From contig CACZIP010000005.1 in assembly GCA_902781245.1 (NCBI GenBank), positions 1 through 25,211 of the forward strand: a DNA stretch of 25,211 nucleotides, in the 5' to 3' direction. A program made the translations under genes and the position numbers. Below are positions 14,515 through 21,863 of this stretch, piece after piece (positions within the stretch are counted from its first letter, which is position 1; each line of letters starts with the position of its first letter). Source of the DNA: an uncultured Coriobacteriaceae bacterium. GTDB lineage: Bacteria; Actinomycetota; Coriobacteriia; Coriobacteriales; Eggerthellaceae. The notes beneath the pieces are model-generated. The model searched no databases, had not been told where the DNA came from, and saw only the letters and a program-made list of their open reading frames with translations.

Positions 14515-14582
14515 AGTGAGTCGGTGCCCTGGCCCCTGACTCATTGTACACAATGAGTCAGGGGCCAGGGCACCGACTCATT
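14515..14582. repeat. Hairpin repeat family A, inverted pair
   Basis: Two copies of the unit seen at 4565, head to head: 14515-14545 (reverse) and 14552-14582 (forward). Together they form a perfect inverted repeat of 30-base arms around the dinucleotide AC. It fills the gap between endonuclease III and the TcdA gene on the minus strand, and could act as a 3'-end structure for the nth transcript. Confidence 0.9.
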
Positions 14583-14589
14583 GGGCGTA

Positions 14590-15240
14590 TTACTTGCGAG
14601 TGGGACACACGTCGACGAGAAAGCATTCACCGCATTTGGGGTTCTTGGCGTTGCAAATCTCTCGACCGAAGAGAATCCATTGATGGTTGACGGGCTCCCA
14701 GAGATCCTGAGGGATGATTTTCAGCAAGTCCTGTTCGGTTTTCGACGGGTCTTTGGCATTCGAGAGCTTCAACTTGTGGGCGATTCGGAAGACATGCGTG
14801 TCCACAGCGATACCTTCGACGATGCCGAAGCCGGCGTTCATCACGATATTTGCCGTTTTACGTCCAACGCCGGGCAGTTTCTGCAGCTCCTCGTACGTGC
14901 GTGGCACCTCTCCTCCGTATTCGGATAGCACCATCTGGGCGCACTTGATGCAGTTCGCTGCCTTGACGCGGAAGAAGCCAATCGACCGCAGTATCTCCTC
15001 GACGTCATGCACATCGGCTGCGGCAAGATCCTCGATGGTGGGGAAGCGCTTCCACAGCACGGGCGTGACCTTGTTCACGGCGGCATCGGTCGTTTGCGCT
15101 GACAGCAGTACGGCAATGGTCAAGCGGAACGGGTCGCCTCCAAAATCGAGGGCAGGTTGTGCGGCAGGGTAGTGCTCGCCCATGCGCTCGCAGACGACAA
15201 GCGCGCGTTCCCGTTTTGATTTCAAAGACTCTCGTGGCAT
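14590..15240 (-). CDS. nth: Endonuclease III (DNA glycosylase/AP lyase)
   Basis: 216 residues, the usual length. Removes oxidised pyrimidines and cuts the abasic site. It has LLSAQTTDAAVN, the helix-hairpin-helix LPGVGRKTANIV with the catalytic Lys (K128), the catalytic Asp in AVDTHVFR (D147), and the C-terminal [4Fe-4S] Cys pattern C196-x6-C203-x2-C206-x5-C212. So this genome keeps the cluster in Nth while the MutY-like protein at 6790 has lost it. ATG 15240 follows GCGGGGA. A -10-like TACAAT lies on the minus strand at 15280-15275, giving a short leader of about 28 bases. It ends eight bases from the family A repeat. Confidence 0.96.
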   Translation of the reverse strand: MPRESLKSKRERALVVCERMGEHYPAAQPALDFGGDPFRLTIAVLLSAQTTDAAVNKVTPVLWKRFPTIEDLAAADVHDVEEILRSIGFFRVKAANCIKCAQMVLSEYGGEVPRTYEELQKLPGVGRKTANIVMNAGFGIVEGIAVDTHVFRIAHKLKLSNAKDPSKTEQDLLKIIPQDLWEPVNHQWILFGREICNAKNPKCGECFLVDVCPTRK

Positions 15241-15274
15241 GGCATCCCCGCTCAGTCGAATTGTTGTTTCCGCT

Positions 15275-15280
15275 ATTGTA
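15275..15280 (-). promoter_or_regulatory. -10 box candidate for nth
   Basis: TACAAT on the minus strand, 34 bases before ATG 15240. No convincing -35 box is visible at the right distance. Confidence 0.3.
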
Positions 15281-15330
15281 GTTGATAGACGGTTCGCCTA
15301 TGGGCAGCCTGTTGATAACATGCGGCATTG

Positions 15331-15368
15331 CGAAAACGCAAGAGGGGCGAGCGCGAAGCTCGCCCCTC
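15331..15368 (-). terminator. Terminator of the PGPGW-like gene
   Basis: Stem GAGGGGCGAGC / GCTCGCCCCTC (15342-15352 and 15358-15368), 11 bp with a 5-base loop. On the minus strand it is followed by TTGCGTTTTCG, a partial T tract. It lies 54 bases after the stop of the gene at 15423. Confidence 0.7.
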
Positions 15369-15422
15369 CTGTTCAGCTTTCTACGATTGTGGTGCGGTTT
15401 CTTGCGGTTGTAGTGCAATTCC

Positions 15423-15812
15423 TTAGCTGAAGAGTTGGCGTGTTCCATTGGCTGCCAGCGCGAAACCGCCGACGATCGACAAGAGTCCGGGCCCGGGGAG
15501 GAGGAGCATCGGGATGCCGATCATGACCAGTCCGGTGCCAACGGCGATCTGCGCGATGCTACCGATAACGGACCCGCCGCTCTTGGAGTACGCGACGGAG
15601 TCCGTGTTCGAGTAGGTGTAAACGGTGCCGAAGGGAGGGGTGTGCATGGCACCTCGCGTATGGGCGCTGCCCTGCGCGCGATGCCCAGACGAAGTCTTCC
15701 AACTTGGCTGCTGATGCGATGCGCTTTGGGAGCTCGAACGCGAACCGCTCGGCTTTTGATTGCTCGAGGGGTTGATGGGGGTTACGTCAATGATAGGTTG
15801 GTGGTTGCTCAT
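15423..15812 (-). CDS. Small PGPGW-like membrane protein with disordered N-terminus
   Basis: 129 residues. The first 75 are rich in Ser, Gln, Asn and His and probably disordered. Two short hydrophobic segments follow (about 82-98 and 103-122), joined by LLPGPGLL. The C-terminal part resembles the PGPGW putative transmembrane family, though the final Trp is Leu here. Function unknown. The start is the ATG at 15812 (GGAG nine bases ahead); a TTG at 15845 would extend it by 11 residues but sits right at the predicted transcription start. Flanked by its own promoter (TATAAT, 15856-15851) and terminator, so it is probably monocistronic. Confidence 0.75.
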   Translation of the reverse strand: MSNHQPIIDVTPINPSSNQKPSGSRSSSQSASHQQPSWKTSSGHRAQGSAHTRGAMHTPPFGTVYTYSNTDSVAYSKSGGSVIGSIAQIAVGTGLVMIGIPMLLLPGPGLLSIVGGFALAANGTRQLFS

Positions 15813-15850
15813 GGTGCGCTCCGCTCGTCTGAAGTGCTCTTTCAATTGTC

Positions 15851-15856
15851 ATTATA
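15851..15856 (-). promoter_or_regulatory. -10 box for the PGPGW-like gene
   Basis: Perfect TATAAT on the minus strand, 38 bases before ATG 15812. The -35 region is poor and overlaps the direct repeats at 15862-15881, which may be a regulator site. Confidence 0.5.
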
Positions 15857-15861
15857 CGGGC

Positions 15862-15881
15862 GTGCCTGAAGTGTGCCTGAA
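15862..15881. repeat. Two GTGCCTGAA direct repeats, 11 bp apart
   Basis: GTGCCTGAA at 15862-15870 and 15873-15881: start-to-start spacing of 11 bp, about one helical turn. They lie in the spacer and -35 region of the TATAAT promoter at 15856-15851. This fits a dimeric regulator with direct-repeat half sites, but two short copies may be chance. Confidence 0.3.
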
Positions 15882-15963
15882 ACGGACAACGGCGCGAAAT
15901 CGGCGCGTTGACATTCTGTAAAACTCATCACATCCGTTTCGTCGTGCGACAAAGAGAGTGCGA

Positions 15964-15969
15964 TAAAAT
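15964..15969 (+). promoter_or_regulatory. -10 box candidate for the thioesterase gene
   Basis: TAAAAT 62 bases before ATG 16031. A perfect TTGACA lies at 15908-15913, but it is too far (50 bp) to pair with this box and has no -10 of its own at 17 bp. Confidence 0.3.
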
Positions 15970-16030
15970 GGCTGATGAGCGCATCTGACGCGATGCACTA
16001 CGATTGCGTCGAAGGTAAGGCAGGAAACGT

Positions 16031-16759
16031 ATGACGATTGCAATGGAACGAGACTATCGGCTGCTGTGGATGCATTTCGACCGATACGGGCGCATGCAGC
16101 CTGCAGCGATGCTCGAGATTTTTCAAGATCTGGCAATCGCGCATGCTGAAGAGCTGGGCATCGGGCGCAGTGCGATGCTCGAGAAGAACGTTGTCTGGGT
16201 GGTCATCCGCACGAAACTCGAGGTTCTGCGCGAACCGAAGTACAACACGATTGTTACGGCGCGCACGTGGCCGCATTCGCTCTCGAAGTTCTCGTTCATC
16301 CGCGACTTCACGATACGCGACGAGCGGGGTGACGTTCTGGTGAAGGCGACGCAGGAATGGGTGCTCATGAATTTCGAGACCCGCAGGTTTTCTTCTGCGA
16401 AAGATGCCTATCACGGAGCGAACGATTTCGACGAGGCGCGCGCGTTCGAGCAGAAGCCCCGCAAGATTGCAGATTTCGAGATCGAGGGCGAGCCGACGCT
16501 CGTCGTCACACCTGCCTACACCGACATCGATGTGAACGGGCATGTGAACAACGCCGTTTATCCGAACTATGTCATGAACGCGCTCAACCCTGGACCCGAA
16601 GGTTCCTTGCGCACGTTCCAGATCGATTACCGCCACGAAGTGTTGCCGGATGTACCGCTTTCGCTGTACGTGCATCATGAAGACGAGTCTGTTCGGGTGA
16701 AAGCCATCAACCCTGAGGGTACCGTGCTGTTTGCAAGTGCTCTCGAATACAACAAGTAG
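16031..16759 (+). CDS. Acyl-ACP thioesterase
   Basis: 242 residues, FatA/FatB-like family with two tandem hotdog folds. It hydrolyses acyl-ACP to free fatty acid. The N-terminal hotdog (1-125) has HFDRYGRMQPAAMLEIFQDLA and the conserved W-P-H (TWPHSLSKFSFIRDF). The second hotdog (about 150-242) has the active-site stretch DIDVNGHVNNAVYPNY with N169, H171 and N174. Cytosolic. ATG 16031 has AGGA five bases ahead; a second ATG at 16043 is possible. The next gene starts 27 bases after the stop and probably belongs to the same transcript. In anaerobes such enzymes may release fatty acids for membrane lipid remodelling; that role is an inference. Confidence 0.9.
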   Translation: MTIAMERDYRLLWMHFDRYGRMQPAAMLEIFQDLAIAHAEELGIGRSAMLEKNVVWVVIRTKLEVLREPKYNTIVTARTWPHSLSKFSFIRDFTIRDERGDVLVKATQEWVLMNFETRRFSSAKDAYHGANDFDEARAFEQKPRKIADFEIEGEPTLVVTPAYTDIDVNGHVNNAVYPNYVMNALNPGPEGSLRTFQIDYRHEVLPDVPLSLYVHHEDESVRVKAINPEGTVLFASALEYNK

Positions 16760-16786
16760 GTGCGCAATCCCAGGAAGGGAGCGAAC

Positions 16787-19087
16787 ATGTCAGAGTTAGC
16801 AACGCGTTTCGGCCAGTTCGGTGTAGCTCAACTCCAACGTGCTCGGCTTGCAGTCAAGCCGCGTCTGATGCAAGGCGCGGGCATTCTCGTCCGTGTGCCT
16901 GAAATGTTGGCTGACCGCGGTATTGATACTGTTCTCATCGTGACTACCGAAGGGTTTGTGAGCAGGGGGACCGTCGATTCGCTTGTCGGGAATCTACGCG
17001 CTCACGGGGTTACTCCCGTTGTGTTCTCGGACGTGAACCCCGACCCCGATATCGAATGCATTGTTCGTGCAGCTGACAAGTACCGTCACAACGATTGCCA
17101 AGCCATCGTCGCCCTCGGTGGGGGATCGGCGATTGATTGCGCGAAAGTCGTCGGAGCTCTTGCGGTCAATCCAAAGCGTGATGTGCGTTCGCTCATGGGT
17201 GTCATGCGCGTGCGGGCCAAGACACCGTTTCTCGTGGCTGTGCCTACGACAGCGGGCACGGGCTCTGAAGTGACGTCAACTGCTGTCGTGACCGACGTCG
17301 AGCGTCAACGCAAATTTGCCATCGATGACCTTGCGCTCATACCCGATGTGGCGGTGCTCGATCCAGAGCTGCTCGTTGACCTTCCACCAGCCATGACTGC
17401 CTATACGGGCATGGATGCCTTGACCCATGCGGTCGAGGCCTACACGAATCGGTTTGGTTCGGCGGCTTCGCGCCGTTACGCCAAACAGGCTGTCGACCTT
17501 ATCTTCAAGCACCTTAAAGCATCCTATGACGATGGCGCGAACCTCGAGCACAGAGAACAGATGCTGTTGGCGTCATACTATGCCGGCATTGCGTTCTCGA
17601 ATGCGATGGTTGGCTATGTGCATGCGCTTGCGCACGGCATTGGCGCCCGCTACCACGTGCAGCACGGTCTCGCCAATGCGGTGTTGTTGCCCATCGTGAT
17701 GGAGCAATACGGCGCAGATGCAGAGCCTCGGTTGGCAGAGCTTGCAGAGGTCATCGGCATCGTGGACGGATCTGCACACGATCGTGCACAGCAGTTCATC
17801 GCTCGCATCCGCGGGCTTGACGCGCAGCTTGGCATCCCTGAAACAATCCCTGAGATCCGCGCTGCCGATATTCCACAACTGGCGGCGGAGGCCGAGGAAG
17901 AAGCCAATCCAGCCTACCCGGTACCCGTCATTTGGGAGCAGTTCATGTTCGAGATGGTCTTGCTCCTCGCTGCTGGTGCCTTCACGGTCGAACGCGAGCC
18001 CGAAGAGCGAAGCGCAGCTCAGGGTGGTGTTGCTGAGCAAACGCGCATCACCGAGCGCGGTCCGCTGCTTGACGAGGCGGGTAAACTGGTCACGCCAGGC
18101 TGGGCGACATCACTCCTGCTCGACTACGACCGCTCGCGTATCGCGGCATCGAAACTTCGCATCAAAGAATGGGATTACTACCTGGTCAACGATGATGAGT
18201 ATGCCCTGGCGTTCACCATCGGCGACTTGGGCTACATCACAATGGTGTCCGCGTCGCTGCTCGATTTCAACAAGGGTACGTTCATCACCGAGAGCACGTT
18301 AGGTGTCTTGCCGCTTGGCAAGCTTGGGCTCCCGGCGACATCTGCCGAAGGGGTCACCCGCTACGAGGATAAGCGGGCGAACATGTGCTTCAGCGTTGTC
18401 GATGGCGCGCGTTTGCTCAACGTCGAGTTCGGCGATTTCAAGGATGGTCAGCCCTTGCATGCCGAAATAGTGCTCAACGACGAGCCACGCGATTCCATGG
18501 TCATCGCGACGCCTTGGGCAGAAGACCCCACCGCGTTCTATTACAACCAGAAGATTGTCGCCATGCGGGCTATGGGCTCGTTCAGCGTGGGCGACTTGCA
18601 TCATACGTTCAACTCTCAGTCTGCGTTCGGCTTGCTCGATTGGGGCCGCGGTGTGTGGACGCGCGACAACACGTGGTACTGGGGCGTAGCGCAGGGCATG
18701 CAAAACGGCCATCGGGTCGGCTTCAATCTCGGCTACGGCTTCGGGGATACAAGCGCTGCTTCGGAAAACATGTTCTTCCTCGATGGTATCGCCCACAAGC
18801 TCGGGCGTGTCGATTTCGGCGTGCCTTTGAAAGATGCGGCAGCTGACAAGGTGGGGGAGCGTTTCGATCTCATGAGCCCATGGCACATGACCGATGATGA
18901 AGGCCGTCTCGACCTCGTGTTCGCGCCGCAGATCGACCGCTTCGATTTCATCGATTTCAAGGCAATCGTTTCCGACCAGCATCAGGTGTTCGGATTGCTC
19001 ACAGGTCACGTTGTCCTCGATGATGGCGCCGTTTTCGAGATCGAGAACCTGCGCGGGTCTGCCGAGGTTATTCATAACATGTACTAG
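16787..19087 (+). CDS. Iron-containing alcohol dehydrogenase fused to a DUF2804 domain
   Basis: 766 residues, about twice the normal length of either part. Residues 8-400 are a complete group III (Fe-dependent) alcohol dehydrogenase: GGGSAIDCAK (111-120) for NAD(P), VPTTAGTGSEVT, and metal ligands D210, H214 (MDALTHAVEAY), H279 and H293 (HALAH...QHG), spaced as in FucO. After a linker of about 22 residues, 423-766 is a full DUF2804 domain (RGPLLDEAGKLVTPGW, RIKEWDYYLV, LDWGRGVW). DUF2804 has no known reaction. The fusion suggests both parts act on one substrate or path; with a thioesterase gene just upstream, a lipid-linked aldehyde or alcohol is possible. ATG 16787 is fixed by AGGAAGGGA; a GTG at 16760 lacks one. 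Confidence 0.9.
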   Translation: MSELATRFGQFGVAQLQRARLAVKPRLMQGAGILVRVPEMLADRGIDTVLIVTTEGFVSRGTVDSLVGNLRAHGVTPVVFSDVNPDPDIECIVRAADKYRHNDCQAIVALGGGSAIDCAKVVGALAVNPKRDVRSLMGVMRVRAKTPFLVAVPTTAGTGSEVTSTAVVTDVERQRKFAIDDLALIPDVAVLDPELLVDLPPAMTAYTGMDALTHAVEAYTNRFGSAASRRYAKQAVDLIFKHLKASYDDGANLEHREQMLLASYYAGIAFSNAMVGYVHALAHGIGARYHVQHGLANAVLLPIVMEQYGADAEPRLAELAEVIGIVDGSAHDRAQQFIARIRGLDAQLGIPETIPEIRAADIPQLAAEAEEEANPAYPVPVIWEQFMFEMVLLLAAGAFTVEREPEERSAAQGGVAEQTRITERGPLLDEAGKLVTPGWATSLLLDYDRSRIAASKLRIKEWDYYLVNDDEYALAFTIGDLGYITMVSASLLDFNKGTFITESTLGVLPLGKLGLPATSAEGVTRYEDKRANMCFSVVDGARLLNVEFGDFKDGQPLHAEIVLNDEPRDSMVIATPWAEDPTAFYYNQKIVAMRAMGSFSVGDLHHTFNSQSAFGLLDWGRGVWTRDNTWYWGVAQGMQNGHRVGFNLGYGFGDTSAASENMFFLDGIAHKLGRVDFGVPLKDAAADKVGERFDLMSPWHMTDDEGRLDLVFAPQIDRFDFIDFKAIVSDQHQVFGLLTGHVVLDDGAVFEIENLRGSAEVIHNMY

Positions 19088-19111
19088 CTGCGAGTTTGTG
19101 CAAAGCGAATT

Positions 19112-19158
19112 ACCAGACAGCTTACCAGGTAACCTGTCTGGTGGGTAACCTGTCTGGT
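19112..19158. repeat. Hairpin repeat family C, one palindrome plus a half unit
   Basis: Arms ACCAGACAGCTTACC (19112-19126) and GGTAACCTGTCTGGT (19128-19142), one mismatch, around a single A. The right arm is repeated at 19144-19158. Lies between the dehydrogenase fusion and thpR, and recurs just after thpR at 19713. Confidence 0.9.
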
Positions 19159-19183
19159 GCATCGCGGTCATATGGAGGAAGGC

Positions 19184-19711
19184 ATGAGGACATTCATAGC
19201 ACTGGAGTTGCCCGAGCGATTCGCGGGCGAGGTATCCCAACTCTCGCGTGTGCTGTCATACGAGATTGAGGGTCGCTACGGCGAACGTGGTAGCCACAAC
19301 ATCGTGCTCGCGTTCCTCGGTGACATCAACGATGGGCAGCTTGTTCCGGTGATCGCGGCGATGAATGCCGCAGCTGGCTTTGCACATCCTGTGCCGTTGT
19401 CAGCCGACAAATTGGGCAAGTTCGGCAAGAGGTCGGACGCAACGCTGTGGCTTGGTATCAAGCGCTCCACCGAGTTGGACAAACTGGTCGGCGATCTGTG
19501 GGGCTTGCTCGATAAACGCAACATCGACTTCGACCAACGACCTTTCAAGCCACATGTCACGATTGCGCGTCATGCGAAGATGTTCGATCCGCTTCCTGAG
19601 GCGCTTCCTTTTCCCACCGATGACGTTGCGACCAAGATAACGCTGTTCAAGAGCGAGATGAATCGCAAAGGTGCCATCTACACGCCGCTTTACAGTCTGG
19701 AGCTTTCTTAA
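19184..19711 (+). CDS. thpR: 2H phosphoesterase, ThpR/LigT-like, with altered first motif
   Basis: 175 residues, the usual size for RNA 2',3'-cyclic phosphodiesterase. It starts with the family sequence MRTFIALELPE, and the second motif PHVTIARH (H124, T126) is intact. The first motif, normally HxTLxFLG, reads HNIVLAFLG (38-46): aligning on AFLG puts Asn39 where His should be and Val41 where Thr should be, with a His one place too early. Activity may be reduced or lost. ATG 19184 follows GGAGG; GTG 19157 and ATG 19172 are in frame, but GTG 19157 lies in the repeat. The gene is bracketed by family C repeats at 19112 and 19713, so it may be its own unit. Confidence 0.85.
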   Translation: MRTFIALELPERFAGEVSQLSRVLSYEIEGRYGERGSHNIVLAFLGDINDGQLVPVIAAMNAAAGFAHPVPLSADKLGKFGKRSDATLWLGIKRSTELDKLVGDLWGLLDKRNIDFDQRPFKPHVTIARHAKMFDPLPEALPFPTDDVATKITLFKSEMNRKGAIYTPLYSLELS

Positions 19712-19712
19712 A

Positions 19713-19742
19713 ACCAGACAGTTACCTGGTAACCTGTCTGGT
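19713..19742. repeat. Hairpin repeat family C, palindrome between convergent genes
   Basis: ACCAGACAGTTACC (19713-19726) and GGTAACCTGTCTGGT (19728-19742), one base missing in the left arm. It fills the 30-bp gap between the stops of thpR and YgiQ. On the minus strand it is followed by TTTTAAG, so it may work as a terminator for YgiQ and as a 3'-end hairpin for thpR. Confidence 0.85.
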
Positions 19743-21538
19743 TAACGCTTCGCGGGTCTCACGAGGCATTTCTCGCCGTAGCCGATGAGATCGGTGCGGC
19801 CTGCCTTGCGCAGCGCTTCGCGCACGAGGTCGCGATTGCGCGGATTGCGGTATTGGATGAGCGCGCGCTGCATCGCCTTCTCGTGCGGCGACTTGGGAAC
19901 GTACACCGGCTTCATCGTACGTGGGTCGACGCCGGTGAAATAGATGCAGGTTGAAATCGTCGAAGGCGTCGGGTAGAAATCCTGTACCTGCTCGGGGTTG
20001 TACCCGAGGTCGCGGCAGTATTCCGCCAGCTCGACAGCTTCCGTGAGCGTCGAGCCGGGATGGGATGACATGAGATAGGGAACAAGGTACTGTTTCTTTC
20101 CCAGTTTGCGGTTGATGCGCTCGTATTCGCGCACGAACTCGTCATAGACGGCGCGGCTCGGTTTCCCCATGATTGAGAGCACCGAATCCGAGATGTGCTC
20201 GGGTGCCACTTTCAACTGACCGCTCACATGGTGTTCGACGAGCTCGCGGATGAACGTGTGGTCGGGATCGAGCATCGCGTAGTCGAAGCGGATGCCGCTT
20301 CGTACGAAAACCTTCTTGACTTTGGGCAACGCGCGCAGCTTGCGCAGCAGTTCGAGGTAGTCTTCATGCGTAACGCGCAATTGCTTGCACGGTACGGGCG
20401 ACAGGCATCGCTTGTTAGTGCACGCTCCATGGGTGAGCTGCTTTTCGCAGGCGGGGATGCGGAAATTGGCGGTTGGCCCGCCAACATCGTGGATGTATCC
20501 CTTGAAATCGGGTTCGTCGCACAAGGCTTGCGCTTCGGCAAGAATCGATTCGTGACTCCGTGCTTGAATGATACGTCCCTGGTGGAAGTTCAACGCGCAA
20601 AACGAGCAGTCGCCGATGCATCCACGGTTGCTGATCAAGCTGAATTTGACTTCCGAGAATGCGGGAATGCCACCTTGGGCGTCATAGGAAGGATGCCATG
20701 TGCGCTCGTAGGGGAGCGCGTAGACCGCATCCATCTCCTCGGTGGTCAAAGGCTCGGAAGGTGGGTTTTGCACGACGAAGACATCGTGCGGATACTCCTC
20801 GATGAGCGCGTGCGCCGAGAACGGGTCGAGGTTCTCATGCTGCGTGGCGAAGCTACGGGCATAGTTCAGCTTATCGGCTTGCATGCTTTCGAAACTCGGC
20901 AACGTGATGGCATCGAATACATGCTCGACATTTCGCGTGCGGTAGACCGTCCCGGGAATGAACGTGAGATCCTCAACGGCCAGGCCGGCGTCGAGAGCAT
21001 CGGCTATGGCGACAATCGATTTTTCGCCCATTCCGTACGAGATGAGGTCCGCGCCCGAATCGATGAGCACCGACCGTTTGAGCTTGTCGGACCAATAGTC
21101 GTAGTGGGCGAGTCTGCGTAAGCTCGCTTCGATGCCGCCCAGGATGATGGGCGTTTTCTTGTAGGTACGTCGTATCAGGTTGCCGTAGACGACACAGGCA
21201 TGGTCGGGGCGCAGGCCCGTCTTTCCACCAGGGGAGTAAGCATCGGATTTGCGGCGCTTTTTCGCGACGGTGTAGTGGTTGACCATCGAGTCCATGTTTC
21301 CCGAAGAAACGAGGAATCCAAGACGTGGTTCGCCGAACACGTCGATGCTTTTCGGGTCGCGCCAGTCGGGCTGGGCGATGATGCCCACGCGATATCCATT
21401 CGCTTCGAGTAGACGGGTGATGATGGCGCTGCCGAACGACGGGTGGTCGACATATGCATCGCCAACCACGTATACGAAGTCCACGGCGTCCCAGCCGCGG
21501 TTGCGCATCTCTCGTCTGTTCATGGGAGGAAAAGCCAT
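19742..21538 (-). CDS. ygiQ: YgiQ-family radical SAM protein
   Basis: 598 residues, near the family's usual length. It starts with the family sequence MNRREMRNRGWDAVDFVYVVGDAYVDHPSFG, given here in full as it runs from about residue 6 in pieces: WDAVDF, GDAYVDHPSFG. The radical SAM [4Fe-4S] motif is RGCIGDCSFCALNFHQGR (CxxxCxxC). A second Cys group, CEKQ...GACTNKRC...VPC, is typical of YgiQ and may hold another cluster. Reaction unknown. The start at 21538 gives the family N-terminus (MAFPPM); it has no ribosome site, but TACAAT lies six bases upstream, so translation may be leaderless. GTG 21571 and ATG 21523 are alternatives. Confidence 0.92.
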   Translation of the reverse strand: MAFPPMNRREMRNRGWDAVDFVYVVGDAYVDHPSFGSAIITRLLEANGYRVGIIAQPDWRDPKSIDVFGEPRLGFLVSSGNMDSMVNHYTVAKKRRKSDAYSPGGKTGLRPDHACVVYGNLIRRTYKKTPIILGGIEASLRRLAHYDYWSDKLKRSVLIDSGADLISYGMGEKSIVAIADALDAGLAVEDLTFIPGTVYRTRNVEHVFDAITLPSFESMQADKLNYARSFATQHENLDPFSAHALIEEYPHDVFVVQNPPSEPLTTEEMDAVYALPYERTWHPSYDAQGGIPAFSEVKFSLISNRGCIGDCSFCALNFHQGRIIQARSHESILAEAQALCDEPDFKGYIHDVGGPTANFRIPACEKQLTHGACTNKRCLSPVPCKQLRVTHEDYLELLRKLRALPKVKKVFVRSGIRFDYAMLDPDHTFIRELVEHHVSGQLKVAPEHISDSVLSIMGKPSRAVYDEFVREYERINRKLGKKQYLVPYLMSSHPGSTLTEAVELAEYCRDLGYNPEQVQDFYPTPSTISTCIYFTGVDPRTMKPVYVPKSPHEKAMQRALIQYRNPRNRDLVREALRKAGRTDLIGYGEKCLVRPAKR

Positions 21539-21544
21539 ACGGCT

Positions 21545-21550
21545 ATTGTA
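21545..21550 (-). promoter_or_regulatory. -10 box of a leaderless ygiQ promoter
   Basis: TACAAT on the minus strand, then six bases, then ATG 21538. Transcription would start at the A of the ATG. This spacing is typical of leaderless actinobacterial genes. No good -35 box is seen. Confidence 0.4.
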
Positions 21551-21573
21551 GGTGATTTCCCAGTGAGTCACAT

Positions 21574-21688
21574 GCCAAAGCCGACTGCGTGGACGGTCTT
21601 CGCCGCTTGCGAGGCATCAGCTTAGATAATACGTAGATTGGTCGAGTTGCTGTAGGCAAGGACCGTCCATACATTCGGCTTTGATGGC
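21574..21688 (+). ncRNA. Candidate structured RNA upstream of gdhA
   Basis: A long imperfect hairpin: CAAAGCCGA (21576-21584) with TCGGCTTTG (21675-21683), TGGACGGTC (21590-21598) with GACCGTCCA (21661-21669), CTTGC (21606-21610) with GCAAG (21656-21660), and CAGC with GCTG further in. Between the first two helices, two of the five facing pairs are G-T type, which pair as G-U only if the plus strand is transcribed. It lies 175 bases before gdhA. It could be a leader element or a separate small RNA. An alternative is a small inverted-repeat element. Confidence 0.4.
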
Positions 21689-21771
21689 AGGCTTTAGGCG
21701 AGAACCATCCCAGGAATCAGCCCGCGTTCGTCTTTTTCACCACATCCAATCCGCCAGCCATCTTTTACACT

Positions 21772-21806
21772 TCCGAAACGTTCGGACATACAGCCGCTCG
21801 TACAAT
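21772..21806 (+). promoter_or_regulatory. gdhA promoter with operator-like palindrome
   Basis: TACAAT (21801-21806) would serve as -10, giving a leader of about 50 bases. The inverted repeat TCCGAA-ACG-TTCGGA (21772-21786) covers the -35 region, where no consensus -35 is seen; that is a common place for an activator or repressor site. The regulator is unknown. Confidence 0.4.
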
Positions 21807-21863
21807 GCTTTCAGTTGCAAGACGTGAGCATACGGCCACGTCATCCGATTGAAGGAGTTCAGC

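Noticed and set aside
14504..14551. Upstream extension of the TcdA gene to 14551
   Set aside because: The extra 16 residues come from the family A repeat. ATG 14503 has a good ribosome site and the proper family N-terminus.
15908..15913. Perfect TTGACA as -35 of the thioesterase promoter
   Set aside because: No -10-like sequence 16-19 bp downstream; the nearest good -10 is 50 bp away.
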